This document shows, piece after piece, positions 22,707-34,722 of a stretch of DNA of 64,000 bases. Within the stretch, counting starts at the first letter, position 1, and each line of letters begins with the position of its first letter. The DNA comes from Tomocerus qinae (taxonomy: Eukaryota; Arthropoda; Collembola; Entomobryomorpha; Tomoceridae). Under the pieces are notes generated by a model. That model was not told the origin of the DNA, ran no database searches, and saw only the letters and a program-made list of their open reading frames with translations. The position numbers were made by a program, and so were the translations under genes. The DNA lies in assembly GCA_020055645.1 (NCBI GenBank), contig CM034546.1:43090001-43154000 (forward strand), in the 5' to 3' direction.

Positions 22707-25700
22707 TTAAAGTTCCAAAGTCGTAGTTGATGCTCTGGAATTTTGTTCTTTAAAATGAAATCTTCCACCAATAATGCCTTTGTATATCTTCAATAACGTT
22801 GTTCTGAACATTGTACTCATTGTTACAAAAACAAAAAAAGATGTCACACAACTTAAGTATTCAAAATCACATAAAAATTGATAAAGTGGATAAGTACACT
22901 CAATATGAAAATATTCATGCTCTATTAGAGCGTCCATAACTTCCCAAATGCCCAAAGGCAATTCAGTCACTAAAAAGATTATTAGAAAGAGCAAAAGCAT
23001 TTTGTTGGTTTTATCGTTTGCTCTATTGGATTTATTATTGCTGCAATTTTTTGATCTGGATCTAGATTTTCTCTTCCAATATTTGTTGGTTTCAATGAGG
23101 TTTAACATTAGCCATATGGTAAAAATCGTTGACAGCAAACACGGCATCCACTTTTGAACCAATCTGTAAGCGTAAATGAAAAACCAAATTTTATAAAATT
23201 AAACTCAGTTGTAATTTTAAATAATTGAATTAATAATTGAAGATAATTGAATTTTAAATTATAGCTGGATTATAGGTTAAAGTTAATTATCATATTAGTG
23301 TCTTTTATTTCCAGATATAAAAATAAAGTATTTCTTCAACGGTATAGGCTTACGTGAAAATTATATCTATTAATATTTCGTATTCACTATTGACTATATT
23401 GTAAAACAATATATCGGGAAATTTTTCTATTTTCTCTGGTGCGGCATCTTCAATATATTCAAAATCCACAAGCAAGAATAACACTATTTGGAACAAAATT
23501 ACGCCGATACAGATAATTAAAATTGACCACTTTGCATTCCTGTTGGTTAAGAATTCTTTGCTCTTTAAAGGAAATTTTATGCCGAAACATTTCCAGCCAG
23601 CTACCAATGTGGTCAGGTATAACGACAGCGTGTGGAACATCTGTAAATTAAACAAAATAATTAATAGTAACAAACGGATTATAAATTGAATTACAAGGTA
23701 GATAATTAAAAGCAAGCCATTATTGCAATATTTTATGTGATCTATTTTATCTGATCTATATACCATAAGCTAACCGTCCGCCCCATTTTTACCGGGTTTG
23801 TCCCGTTTTTGAAAAAAAATTGAGTAGTGTCTAATCTAATGACTGCAAGCGAAAAAAGTAAAATTTTCACTGAGAATGAAAACCAATTTTGCGCTGCACG
23901 AAATTATTTGTCTAGCTAATTAGACTTATAATTGGCTATTTACAAAAAAGTACTATCATTTTCATGGTTTGCGTTCACGTAAATTTTATGCCATTTTCAG
24001 GAAAAGGGGCTTAAAATCAACACTCACCATCATCATGCAATTATGAGTGTATTATAGACTAAATTCGGAAAAAAACTTAAAATTAAATGGCTTCAGCTAA
24101 ATATAATTGGTTTTTTGACTGTTTTCGGCTAAAATTAATAGTTATATAATTTACGCGTTTCGGAGAAGTAATCCTAAAGCATACCGTCTGCTTAATATTA
24201 CAAGGTAACAAGCCATTTTATCATGGCTGCGACAAAGTAACAAACCCCATCTCTTGATACGGTGGTTTGTTACCTTGTCGCAGCCATGATAAAATGGCTT
24301 GTTACCTTGTAATGTTAAGAAGACGATACACATGCTTAAGGACATTGTTATTGCCCCTTCCGAAATCGACTTCTCAACAAAGAATTGCATAGAGTCACGT
24401 TTTCCCTTAGCCAAAAATGACAAAATAAAAGCTTCTAAAAATTCCAAATTTATCCAATCCCATAGAAAACATTTGGAACTAATAGTTTCCATTAACTATT
24501 TTTATCATATTTTTAAAATCAAATCAAAACAGTAAGAAACTATTATAAAAGTAAAATATCTCAGAAAACACTGTTGAACCAATTTGAATACAGGGTACAA
24601 ATAGGTAGGCCACCCTTTTTAGAATTCGGTTACAGAGGGGTATGTCAGCACACTTACACAGACAACCATATATGGTAGGAATATTCGTCTTCTTGTCCAA
24701 AATGAATAAAATATAAAGTAACATACCACTTCCAAATTTTACCCAAATCACAGGGCTGCTAAATTGCCTTTTAGCAGCTTAACACTCTGCCTCTATCGCT
24801 TATGCACAGCATATTATTATTATTCTTCATACTTGCATTGTTTTAAAATTAATTTTGAAACGCGGTTGTTCTAAATACATTTTCTTACGTAATAAGTCAA
24901 ATACAGTCGCGACTCCACCAATAGCAGTTTGTATGTCCGTTTATCTCCAAAATGCTTCCTATGGATGACAAGGCTGCTAAGTACAATTTCAGACATCGAA
25001 AATAAAAAGTCGCTAACCGCTATCACAGCCAAAATTATATTTATAGGGTTGATCATATTTCTCCTTGTTAGAACAATAAAGTTGATAATGTTTGTTAGAC
25101 ATCCAAGGAAACAGATTATTTCTAGCAGATAACTGCGGATATAATGATATGATATCCAAATACTCTGCCATATTTCTCCACAATAATCAAACGATTCTAA
25201 AAGTAATAAAAACATCATTAATCATTGTTACTCGTAACTATTATACAGTCTTTTAAAAATCTGTGCTTGTAAATTTTACCTTTTTTACAGGAAAATGTCG
25301 TTAAATTGGAGTCAGACTTTTCTCTTACACAACGTGCTAACGGGGAATCAGTTTTGTTATCTAAAAGTATTTGTTCTGTGTTTGTGGAAAAGTTTTCCAA
25401 ATGTTGATTGCATCGGTACTTGAGAAAGATGTATTGAATTTCAAAGTTTATTGTACAATATGAAACAATATCATCGGCTTTCTTTCCTTCTCCAACGTAG
25501 GAATTGTCCTACATTTAAAAATAGAACAGGCTTTCAGTTAAGTTTTTAAAGAATTAGTTATTGTAAAGGCGTAGAGTCAACTTTGGTAATAAACTTACCT
25601 CAGACAGTTCATCAACAGCTGTGTATGTTGATTCGGTTTCATTGTTTTCAAAACATATTGCCGTCTTGAAAACATACAACAATAATATCAATAACACTTT

Positions 25701-25718
25701 AAGACCTTTAAGCGACAT
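22707..25718 (-). CDS. Class A peptide GPCR, FMRFamide/myosuppressin-receptor-like, array copy 1
   Basis: Five exons on the minus strand: 25718-25599, 25508-25280, 25196-24889, 23640-23354, 23163-22707; 466 aa. Signal peptide (about 1-22), secreted domain of about 100 aa with five cysteines (SYC, YRC, ARC, FSC, DYCGE), then seven helices: TM1 GCLTNIINFIVL, TM2 NPINIILAVIAVSDFLF, TM3 MFHTLSLYLTTLVAGWK, TM4 WSILIICIGV, TM5 WMPCLLSTIFTIWL, TM6 FLVTELPLGI, TM7 DFEYLSCVTSFFVF with MSTMFRTTL behind it. NxxVLTRxNM..PIN in TM1-2 and FLxTELPxGI in TM6 are hallmarks of FMRFamide/myosuppressin-type receptors. DRY is replaced by WKC, and NPxxY is absent. Ligand unknown. Intron 3 carries a long hairpin (24191-24319). 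Confidence 0.85.
24191..24319. repeat. Near-perfect 56-bp stem hairpin in a GPCR intron
   Basis: Arms 24191-24246 (CTTAATATTACAAGGTAACA...) and 24264-24319 are reverse complements with very few mismatches around a 17-nt loop. It lies in intron 3 of array copy 1; none was noticed at the same place in the other four genes. It may be a small foldback MITE or an RNA hairpin. Confidence 0.85.
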
Positions 25719-26043
25719 CTAAGATTTCTGACACAATATATCACGTGAACACAAACATTTATTTATATTTAATGTTAGATTACAAGTTGTATTGGTTTTA
25801 TTGTAGCAATCACTTCATTTTCCTTCATTGGATTTTTAAATAATATATTTTGTCGTTATAAGAAAATGTTCACTATTTTTCGTTTTAATTACGTTTAGTT
25901 ACAAACAACTACAAATATATTTAAAAGATATTATTGTCACTTCCAATTTTGATCCTTAATCTAATCAACAAAAGAAACAAAATGATTTAAGGGATACAAT
26001 ACTACTGGCAAAAATGGGTTATAAAAGATTGTAAACAGAGTTT

Positions 26044-26063
26044 GGATAAGAAGGCAATCTAAC
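26044..26063. promoter_or_regulatory. Conserved upstream block of GPCR copy 1 (GATAAG core)
   Basis: GGATAAGAAGGCAATCTAAC, 326 bp upstream of the ATG. Part of a longer block shared by all copies; the AGGTCA half-site is changed to AGGCAA here. Confidence 0.55.
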
Positions 26064-28966
26064 AAAGATATGAAACCCTATAACTCGATTCAATTCATGC
26101 ACCTAGAGTCAACCATTGTTTCAACCATGTCGTCGTCGGTTGTGTCTCTAATTATGCGAAAAATCAATAGTTGATACTTGAGGGGTCAATTATTTCGAAG
26201 GGATTATTTTCTTGACATCGCAAATAAATAAGATCAATAATAGGAATGCAGGTGCATGGTCATCGGTCAATGCCAAAGAGGGGACAATGGAAAGCTTCAA
26301 ATACTTTCACTGTATTTTCTGAAGAAATATTTGGGGCTGAATCTCATGTGGTTACTACAGTGGACGTAGCTGCAGCTGTAGAAGTAATACTTTAAATATG
26401 TGAGATCATAACTAACTGTAATCTTCATTAAAATGATTTCTCTGTCCAATTTTTTTAGATAAAAGCTTCCATTCGTGTCGTTTGCACTCTCGCAGGTCGA
26501 AGGTAGTGGGTATGCAGCATACCTACGACCTCTGTAGCATACCGTATACTCAATTATAAAAATTAAATCCTGTATACCCCGCAACCGACAAAGTATAGTA
26601 AAGCATTCATCGTTGCCTTATAATGTGCATGCGTTATCGCTTTCCATTGTTCCTCATAAATGAGGGGGAACAATTATTTTTATTTTGAAGGGATCAACTA
26701 TTGCTTTAAGGATCTTGTAAATGTGAAATGTAATAGCTGACGCATTTCGGATCAATTTATTTATTTGGCAAATAATTATTATTTCCTTGGGCGAATTAGT
26801 TCGAGTTATACGACAAGTAACGGATTCAACTTCAAACTGATGCGTTTGAACTTTAGCCGCTAGTTGTAAATAAATTGGAATGAACAGAATTAAAATATGT
26901 GATTGAATGAATGAAGCTTTTCCAGTTGGATCCATTCATCAAACTTCATTTCAATTTAATTCAAAACATACAAGACTTTATTGACCCTATTATTTGGCTC
27001 CATTATTGTTTTATAAACACACATCGTCCCTTAAAGAACCATTTAGTCTAAATCCACTTTTCGTTTTGTGGACGAAAAACCTTCATCCATTTTTCGTTTT
27101 GGTACGGAGTAGCCTTTATCCACGTACATGCGCATGGATAGAGGCTATTTATTGCCCCAAACGAAAGACGACATCAAGCTTAAGTCAATTTATAACAGTA
27201 TTATCCAGCAGCATAGACGCAATAACGAGTTAAAATTGATATTTGGAACCCCAAAATCCAAATTAATAATGTGAATCACAACAGATGATGCAATTGTCTG
27301 CTTACTTTTCCGATCTTTGACAACATTTGGAAAGCATAGAGATATATACTTACATGTTCAAAGAATAACCGGTTACCCCATAACCAGAATTTCTACAACG
27401 TTCGGCATTGCTCTTTGTAGTGAGATAACTTATATACGGGCTCTAATTTCATTCATGATACATAATAATAGGTATGCACATTTAAGTGCCAATTACACTG
27501 GTAATGCTTTAGGATTCAACACCTCTACAATAATCACAACAATCACAAGTATGTAATCCTTGCTATAATTACTCAAGTCAGGTTAATAAGAAATTCTTGA
27601 AACGTTAAAAAATCTTTGCTAGTACTGTTTCAGGTTGATTTCAAGAAATTGAAATCCACTGCAAAAACCAATCTCGACCATTTTTTTTACAAAAAGTAAG
27701 CATTTAATTTCAGTAGAGTTATTATAAACCTAAAAATTGGTTTTCAATGTCAAAATATAATCGCTATGAGTCTTTTTTTCATTTTTGGTGTCATTAACGT
27801 CGGGAATGTGTAAAATATTTCCGAAGGGGTAGATTTTCAAATAGAAATAATTTCTAAAAAGCTGCAACTATTTCACGAAATTCGATCTCAACATCATTAG
27901 CCCTTTTAGATAGATTCGTATCATATATCCACTGTCCACTGTAATCACGACTTCAATGGTCAATAGGTCAATGCATGATAAAATACACGGGATATTACTA
28001 TTTGCATCGGCATAGTATATAAATAAGCCCAGCGACAGCGACAACAAGTTTTCCCATCCACTCTAAAAGACAAAAGATGTTTTATTCCTGCATATTATTA
28101 TATGACTCGTCTTGAATGCATGTAAACATTCACGAAGTATCGATGCATAGTCCTGTGTGGTAGGCAATTTAAACACGTTTATCTTCCAAAAAAGTTGAAG
28201 TAGTTATGTTCACTATGTAGATATACTTAAAGCAGTGATATAAACGTTGGGAATAGTAAACTATAACATTTGTATATCGTTATATTATAGGTAAGGCAAA
28301 TTAGTATTTAATATCCTTTATATTTTCTGTATACTCCATAAGATCCTACCTTTTACACTTCGTAAGAAGATAGTGCATGGATGCTCTGTAATGCATATTA
28401 TTATGTTTTAAATGTACTTTTTAGATAGATCATTCCAAACAATCTTTTTTCTTCTGCAAAGTAGGTATGTCTTTGTTTATGCGGTCATTTGCTATGAAAT
28501 AATGTTAAAGTACAAATAATTACTACATGGTAGCTTCTAATATAAAAGACAGATGTGATAGTAAAATATAATAATGTAAACAAGTGCATTGTATCATCAC
28601 ATCAAGGACGCAAAATGTTTTTTGAAAGTATTAATGATTGGTAATGTTTTGAGGTCAAGGTAGCCTTATCTAATATACATGCAAACCAGGCAGGTATCTA
28701 GAAGTTTACCCATGACGGGGCACACCAAAATATATTGACAAAATTGAGTTTTACTTTTTTTGAAAAAACTTCTCTTTTGCAGGAAAAATTGATCACCACA
28801 ACTAAATTAAAAACCTGTTACAATCCCAGAGTCAAAATATGTTTCAAAGATTATGAGCTTAAAAGAAATATAAGCAACTTATTCCAGTCAACTACCATGA
28901 TCACATTTTTGACTCGGGGTTTACGATACTCTGAACCACTATTATAGATACTGCCATTAATTAACA
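26064..28966. other. Upstream region of GPCR copy 1
   Basis: Holds blocks shared with the regions upstream of the other array copies: 26160-26290 matches about 34800-34930, and 28000-28230 (CGGCATAGTATATAA, GGTAGGCAATTTAAACACG) matches 36230-36470, 41030-41190 and 51045-51240. About 28430-28530 matches 36640-36730. No coding sequence supported. Confidence 0.55.
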
Positions 28967-29082
28967 AAAAACATTTTGAGACAGGGTATGAAAAACCCAA
29001 AATCACTTGTTTTTTGTTGGGTATTTGGGTATCAAACAATAAAAACCTTGGGTTTTTCATGCCCTGTTTTGAGGTAAAGGTA
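28967..29082. repeat. Imperfect hairpin, TGAGACAGGGTATGAAAAACCC arms
   Basis: Arms around GGGTATGAAAAACCCAA and TTGGGTTTTTCATGCCC, separated by about 45 bp. Probably a small foldback element. Confidence 0.6.
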
Positions 29083-29671
29083 TAACTTAAATTAACAATG
29101 TAGCGTCAAACGTTCAATTAAACATTTGAATATTTTAGTGTAACTTTTAATCCTATAAAAGAGTTATTTAAACTTTTACATGAGACTTTTCTCCTAATTG
29201 ATCCCATCCATTATTCATGATGAGTCCCATTCAAGTCTTTTAACTCTGCTCGGACGAAGATCTAAACGAATATAGTCAGAGTCAGAGGTACCCACTCTTT
29301 GAATGGAATTAATTATAAGCCTCATGAAAGGAACTAAAATGATATCACGATCAAAGAAATATCCAACTCATAAATATCCATTCACCTCATTTTGATAGTC
29401 ATCTGCGAAAATCAGGAAAACTAAATGGTGCCCTTTGGAATGCCTTTTGGAAGTCATAAAATATTTATCATGGAAATCTGTAATTTTATTTGCCCATGAC
29501 AAAAGGTTTGCACCAATGAAAATGATTTCTTATTGAAGCCAAAAGTCGAGTGGATGCCCACCGTTTTCTACAAAAGTCAAATTATTTTTGAGAAGTTTGG
29601 CATAAAGTATAGACAGTTTGGCAAAAGGTATTTTTCGTACAACTAATTTTTATTCCTTACTATGTCAGCAA

Positions 29672-29847
29672 CAGGGTTGCGATGGATGAAATAGGATGAA
29701 TCGCTAAAACTGAGCAAAATCAATTCCTCCCTGCATGGAATAAATGAATTTCGTCCAGGTCAAAAGTGGACAAAATTAATTTCGTCCATGGACAAAACTG
29801 GTTCATCCAGGACAATTTCCATTTCGTCCGAACCGTATACAATCCTG
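29672..29847. mobile_element. hAT-like MITE, CAGGGTTG termini, copy 1
   Basis: Ends CAGGGTTG and CAATCCTG. Flanks GTCAGCAA (29664-29671) and TTCAGCAA (29848-29855) agree at 7 of 8. The interior repeats TTCGTCCA and GGACAAAA. The copy at 41444-41607 is in the opposite orientation. Confidence 0.8.
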
Positions 29848-29855
29848 TTCAGCAA

Positions 29856-30688
29856 TTGGATGTAATCAATTCAAGTATTTAAGTATCGTCAATTACATTT
29901 TTGCTAAATTATTCTATATAATCTCACATAATTGTATAGACAGCAGAATCTATAATATATTCATAGAGGTTACCCAAAGTATTCTTATACTTGGGGGATT
30001 GTCAGCCAATATTTCGTTCAATTAGGAAAGCCATTCGCCGTCCATTCGTTCGCCTCCTTGTATTTTGCTTGTAACTTTATCAATCACACTATTTCCATAA
30101 TTATCCAAGAGAGAACAGAATGTAGAGCTTATCGCCCCTCTGCATCCCAGAATCTCCGACACCATCCCTATGAAAAACTACGGCCATAATTCTTAGAGCT
30201 GTAGAGCTTAACTTTTTTCAATGCGGTTTATCAGACCAATAACACTTTTTACCAAATTCACCATCAATACACCCTCATTATTATTTTCGAAAAGTTCGAA
30301 GCACTATATAGGGACACAGCTCTATAAAGTTTCTCTCCAACCACACTTTTTCTAACAAGAATCTTCAAAAATATACGGACACAATTACACACAACCTTAC
30401 ACTTCAAGTACCAGCTGTCAACCTAGTATTTTTAATTTAGCTGTTTTAATTTTTATTTATTTAATTAAACAATAAGGTTGATACTATTATATCTCTGCAG
30501 CTCATCCGTGCTTTAAATGAATAACAAAATTTCAAATAAATAGATGTTTTCTCACAATTAGAAGCCAACTCCCTTTCAGATTTGAGCACCCGATAAAAGG
30601 GAATCAAATAGTAGTGGTGGGTACAGTAGAGTACAGTAACCCATGCAGCCTTATATCTAATCCAGGTGAAGTTAGGTTAAATATGTAT
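29856..30688. other. Gene-free stretch
   Basis: No gene or repeat structure recognised apart from general AT richness. Confidence 0.4.
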
Positions 30689-30825
30689 AAAAGTATTTAT
30701 ATTATAAAAGTATTTATATTATAAAAATATTTATATTATAAAAATATTTACATTATAAAAATATTTATATTATAAAAATATTTACATTATAAAAATATTT
30801 ATATTATAAAAATATTTATATATTG
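30689..30825. repeat. 17-bp minisatellite, about 8 copies
   Basis: Tandem unit AAAAATATTTATATTAT with variants AAAAGTATTTATATTAT and AAAAATATTTACATTAT. The copies abut with no spacers. Confidence 0.9.
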
Positions 30826-31384
30826 TTTATATTAGTATGAAAATATAATATATATATATGTGGAAGTATAATTGGTTGGACCATATTTTTTCAGCGGTAA
30901 CATTTTCTGTGGCAAGTATATATTTTCAAATTGATATTGACAGAAAGTTTTGTATGTCGGCCACAGTCCTCATTTCTTATTCAGAAAGGATTTATTTTAT
31001 TTCTTGAACTGCCTTTTTTTAAAAATAAACAAAAATTTTATGTGCTCCAAATATTGCCACTTGTGAAATTGCTTTTTATTTACCATGGGATTTTGAGATT
31101 GGCAATTATTGTTTCAAAGGCTGTTATTTAACGATGATGCAGGTACTAGAGAAAAAATCGGAGATATAAATTATACAATAATATGGTTATAAAGTATGTA
31201 ATGAAATATATTATTTTATTCAAAACTAAATGTTCACAAACAAAAAAGCGCAGAATATATATTTATAAGGTGGTATAATATTTTCCTTATTATCATTGAT
31301 CTGTGGTAAAAAATGTTTTAAAAACACTTAATATATCTATATGGTGACAAGTTTTTGCTGTGTAAAGAGTTACACTCATTTATA

Positions 31385-34300
31385 TCAGGAAGAAACGCTA
31401 GGAGTTACATTTGAAAGCTCCAAAGTCGCAGTTGATGCTTTAGTATCTTTTTGCTTTAGCTGAAAACTGGCACCAATGTCTTTGTATATCGCCAACAATG
31501 TGGTTTTAAACATCGTACTCATTGTTACATAAACAAAAAATGATGTCAAACAACTCAAGAATTCAAGATCAATGAACAATTGTACAAGTGGGGCAATGCA
31601 CTCAATATTAAAATCACCTATTAGGGCATTTGTAACTGTATAAATTCCAAAAGGCAATTCAGTCACTAAAAAAATTATTTGAAAGAGTAAAAGCATTTTG
31701 TTTGTTTTATCGTTTGATGTGCTGCAACTATTATTGTTGGAACATTTTGCGCTTGACATAGATTGTCTCCGCCAGTATTTGTTAGTCTGAATGAGATCCA
31801 ACATCAGCCCAATGGTAAAAATCGTTGACAGCAAACAGGGTATCCACTTTTCAACCAATCTATAAGCATAAAGTAAATAACCAAATTTATAATTTAAATT
31901 CTGCTTAAATTTTTATTTAAAATAAAAGAATTTCTAGCCACATCTGGATTATACGTTAATTATTATATTATTATGTTGTCTATTATTTCCGACATAAAAA
32001 TAAAGTTTTTCTGCAACGGTGCAGTTTTTCTACTTTTGTATCTTTTTATTTAGAAAATACATTTTCGTGCTTACGTGAAACTTATTTCTACCAATTCCTC
32101 GTATTCACTGTTGATATTATAATTCAATACATCTGGAAATTTTTGCTTTTTTAGAAATATCTCTATTTTCTCCGGTGTCCCATCTTCAATATGTGCCACA
32201 CTCGCAAGCAAGAAGAACACTATTTGATATAAAACCACGCCAATACAGATAATTAAAATTGACCACTTTGCATTCCTGTTGGTTAAGAATGATTTGCTTT
32301 TTAAAGGAAATTTAATTCCGAAGCATTTCCATCCAGCTACCAATGTGGTCAGGTATAACGACAGGGTGTGGAACATCTGTAAATTAAACAAAATAATTAA
32401 TAGTAGCAAACGAATTAAAAAAAATAATTTATAGTGTAGACAAGGAAAGGTAAGCCATTTGCAATATTTTACCTGTGATTATATTATTAAGTGTACTACC
32501 ATAAATCCTCCAAATAACGCCCTCGGCCTATTCTGGGACAATATGTTATTTTCCCCCGGTGTTAATTAGATATCTGATGTTTACTAGAGACCCGGCGTAT
32601 TCGCTGGAACTCAGCTTATCATTTTGTATTGGTACTCTAAATAATATTTTTGAATATCGCGGTATTATCTAATATGCTTTACCCCTTTTGGAGACCCGGC
32701 GTTTATTAGAGACCCGGCGTTTATTAGAGACGTGGCTTTCTTTTGAGGCCGACTATTATTAGAGGATTTACGGTATTATAAATCGTATCCCTTTTAATGA
32801 TAAATAATAATTATACAGTTATTAGCAACTGTAAATAGTTATTTCCTAGACCTTAATTGATTCCAAAAACTTTATTATTATCCCTCAGTGTACTGTACAG
32901 GGTTATTATAATTGCACCTAGGTATACAATCGCTCCCACCACCATCACAGCTCTCCGCAGAATGGGTAATACTAATTCATAAAGCCCTTCAACATTTATA
33001 AAGAACGTTTTTTAAATCCAATTACTCTCACGATATTTAAATTGGTAGAAAAATATTTTTGCATTAAAAAAGTATATCATCTCGTAATGATGCAAAAGAT
33101 CTCAATTTTCATTTGGTGGTGAATAATTGACATCTCTATCTCAAATTTTAAAAAGGTTTAAAATTCAATTTATAATAATATATTAAAATCCTTAAAATCT
33201 TTTTTGGCTTTTAATAGTCCCAGGCTAGATACGAATTTGCTTTAAAAAAGTTAAAAGGGAATATGATAGCCAGAGTAATTTTTCGTTTCCATGAATACTA
33301 ATACATGTTAATAGTTCGTTAGTAAAACAGCAAAAGTAGTACTGATAAGGAGAAAAGAGTGTTGACCAAAAAGTACTTTTGGTGTGTTGGGATTTTAATT
33401 TAACAATTTAGGAGTGCATCCACTACTTCCACCCCTTTTAGCAGACTGAACTCTGCATCGTCTATTGCTTATATGTACATAGCAAATTTTTCATAGTAGT
33501 TATTTTTATAATATAATTTTGTAAATCGAATTCTCTAAATACATTTCCTTACGTAAAAAATCCAATTCAGCTGCGTCTTCACCAACAACTGTTTGTAAGT
33601 CCGTTTATCTCCAAAATGCTTCCTATGGATTAGAAGGCTGCTACGTACAAGCCCAAGCATCGAATATAAAAAGTCGCTAACAGCTATCACTGCCAAAATT
33701 ATATTTATAGGGTTGATCATATTTTTCCTTGTTAGAACAATCAAGTTGATAATGTTTGTCAGGCAACCAAGGAAACAGATTATTCCTAACAAATAACTGC
33801 GGCTATTATGGTAGGTTATCCAAATATTCTGCCATAGTTCTCCACAGTAATCGTATGGTTCTAAAATTAATAAAAATATCATTGATCATTGTTATTCGTA
33901 ATTATTATGCAGTCTTTTAAAAATCTTTGCTTGTAAATTTTACCTTTTACACAGGAAAATGTAGTTGAATTGGAGTCAGACTTTTCTCTTACACAACGTG
34001 CTAACGGGGAATCAGTTTTGTTATCTAAAAGTATTTGTTCTGTCTTCGTGGAAAAAGTTTCCAAATTTTGATTGCATCGGTACTTAAGAGAAATGTATGG
34101 GATTTCAAAGTTTATTTTACAATAGAAATTAAAATCATCTGCTTTCTTTTTATATCCATATTCTTCAACGTAAGAAATGTCCTAAATATAAAAATTGAAC
34201 ATGCTTAGTTAATTTACAATTTGTTAAAACTTTAAAACTTAGATAATATTTAGGCAATGTTGCTTACCTCAGACAGTTCATCAACAGCTGTGGTTGTCAC

Positions 34301-34387
34301 TTCAGTTTCATTGTTTTCAAAACATATTACAAGTTTGGAAACACACAACAATAATATCAATAATACATTGAAGACTTTAAGAGACAT
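31385..34387 (-). CDS. Class A peptide GPCR, FMRFamide/myosuppressin-receptor-like, array copy 2
   Basis: Exons on the minus strand: 34387-34268, 34181-33944, 33860-33553, 32376-32075, 31859-31385; 480 aa, phases 0,1,0,2 as in the other copies. The secreted domain has the same cysteine pattern (FYC, YRC, ARC, FSC, DYCGE), with a few extra residues at its start (EEYGYKKK). TM6 FLVTELPFGI; TM7 DLEFLSCLTSFFVYVTMSTMF. The TM3 end reads AGWKCFGIKFP instead of DRY. The C-tail ends NVTPSVSS. Intron 3 (32377-33552) contains a MITE. The gene looks intact. Confidence 0.85.
32498..32775. mobile_element. MITE with TACCGTAAATCCTC termini and AGAGACCCGGCG repeats
   Basis: Termini TACCATAAATCCTCC and, reversed, TACCGTAAATCCTCT. 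The interior contains at least three GAGACCCGGCGT units with TTTATTA spacers near 32690-32740. A similar GAGACCC(G/A)(G/A)C fragment occurs at 49890-49945. It lies in intron 3 of array copy 2. Confidence 0.75.
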
Positions 34388-34702
34388 CTAAGATTTCTGA
34401 CTCAATAAATCACAGGTTCAGAAAAATTCACGTATTTAATATTAGACTACAATTTTATTTATTTTATTGTAACAACAGCTTCATTTCGTCGAGTTGGATT
34501 TTCAAAATATTTTGTCGTTTATAGAAAGTTAAAACTTATTTTCAGTTGGTTTAGTTGAAATAAATGATTACTACATTCAAAAATGTATGCTTGTCACTTC
34601 CAATTTCGTGCCTTAATCTAATCGACAGAAGAAGAAATGATATGATATTAGGGATACAATTGTAGAGGTAGAACTGCATTGTGAAAGTTTATGAGCAGAG
34701 TC

Positions 34703-34722
34703 TGGATAAGAAGGCCATCTAA
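34703..34722. promoter_or_regulatory. Conserved upstream block of GPCR copy 2 (GATAAG core)
   Basis: GGATAAGAAGGCCATCTAAC, 316 bp upstream of the ATG, within a block of about 100 bp shared with the other copies. Confidence 0.6.

Noticed and set aside
30689-30825. Possible CRISPR-like array
   Set aside because: Units abut without spacers and the context is eukaryotic; it is a minisatellite.
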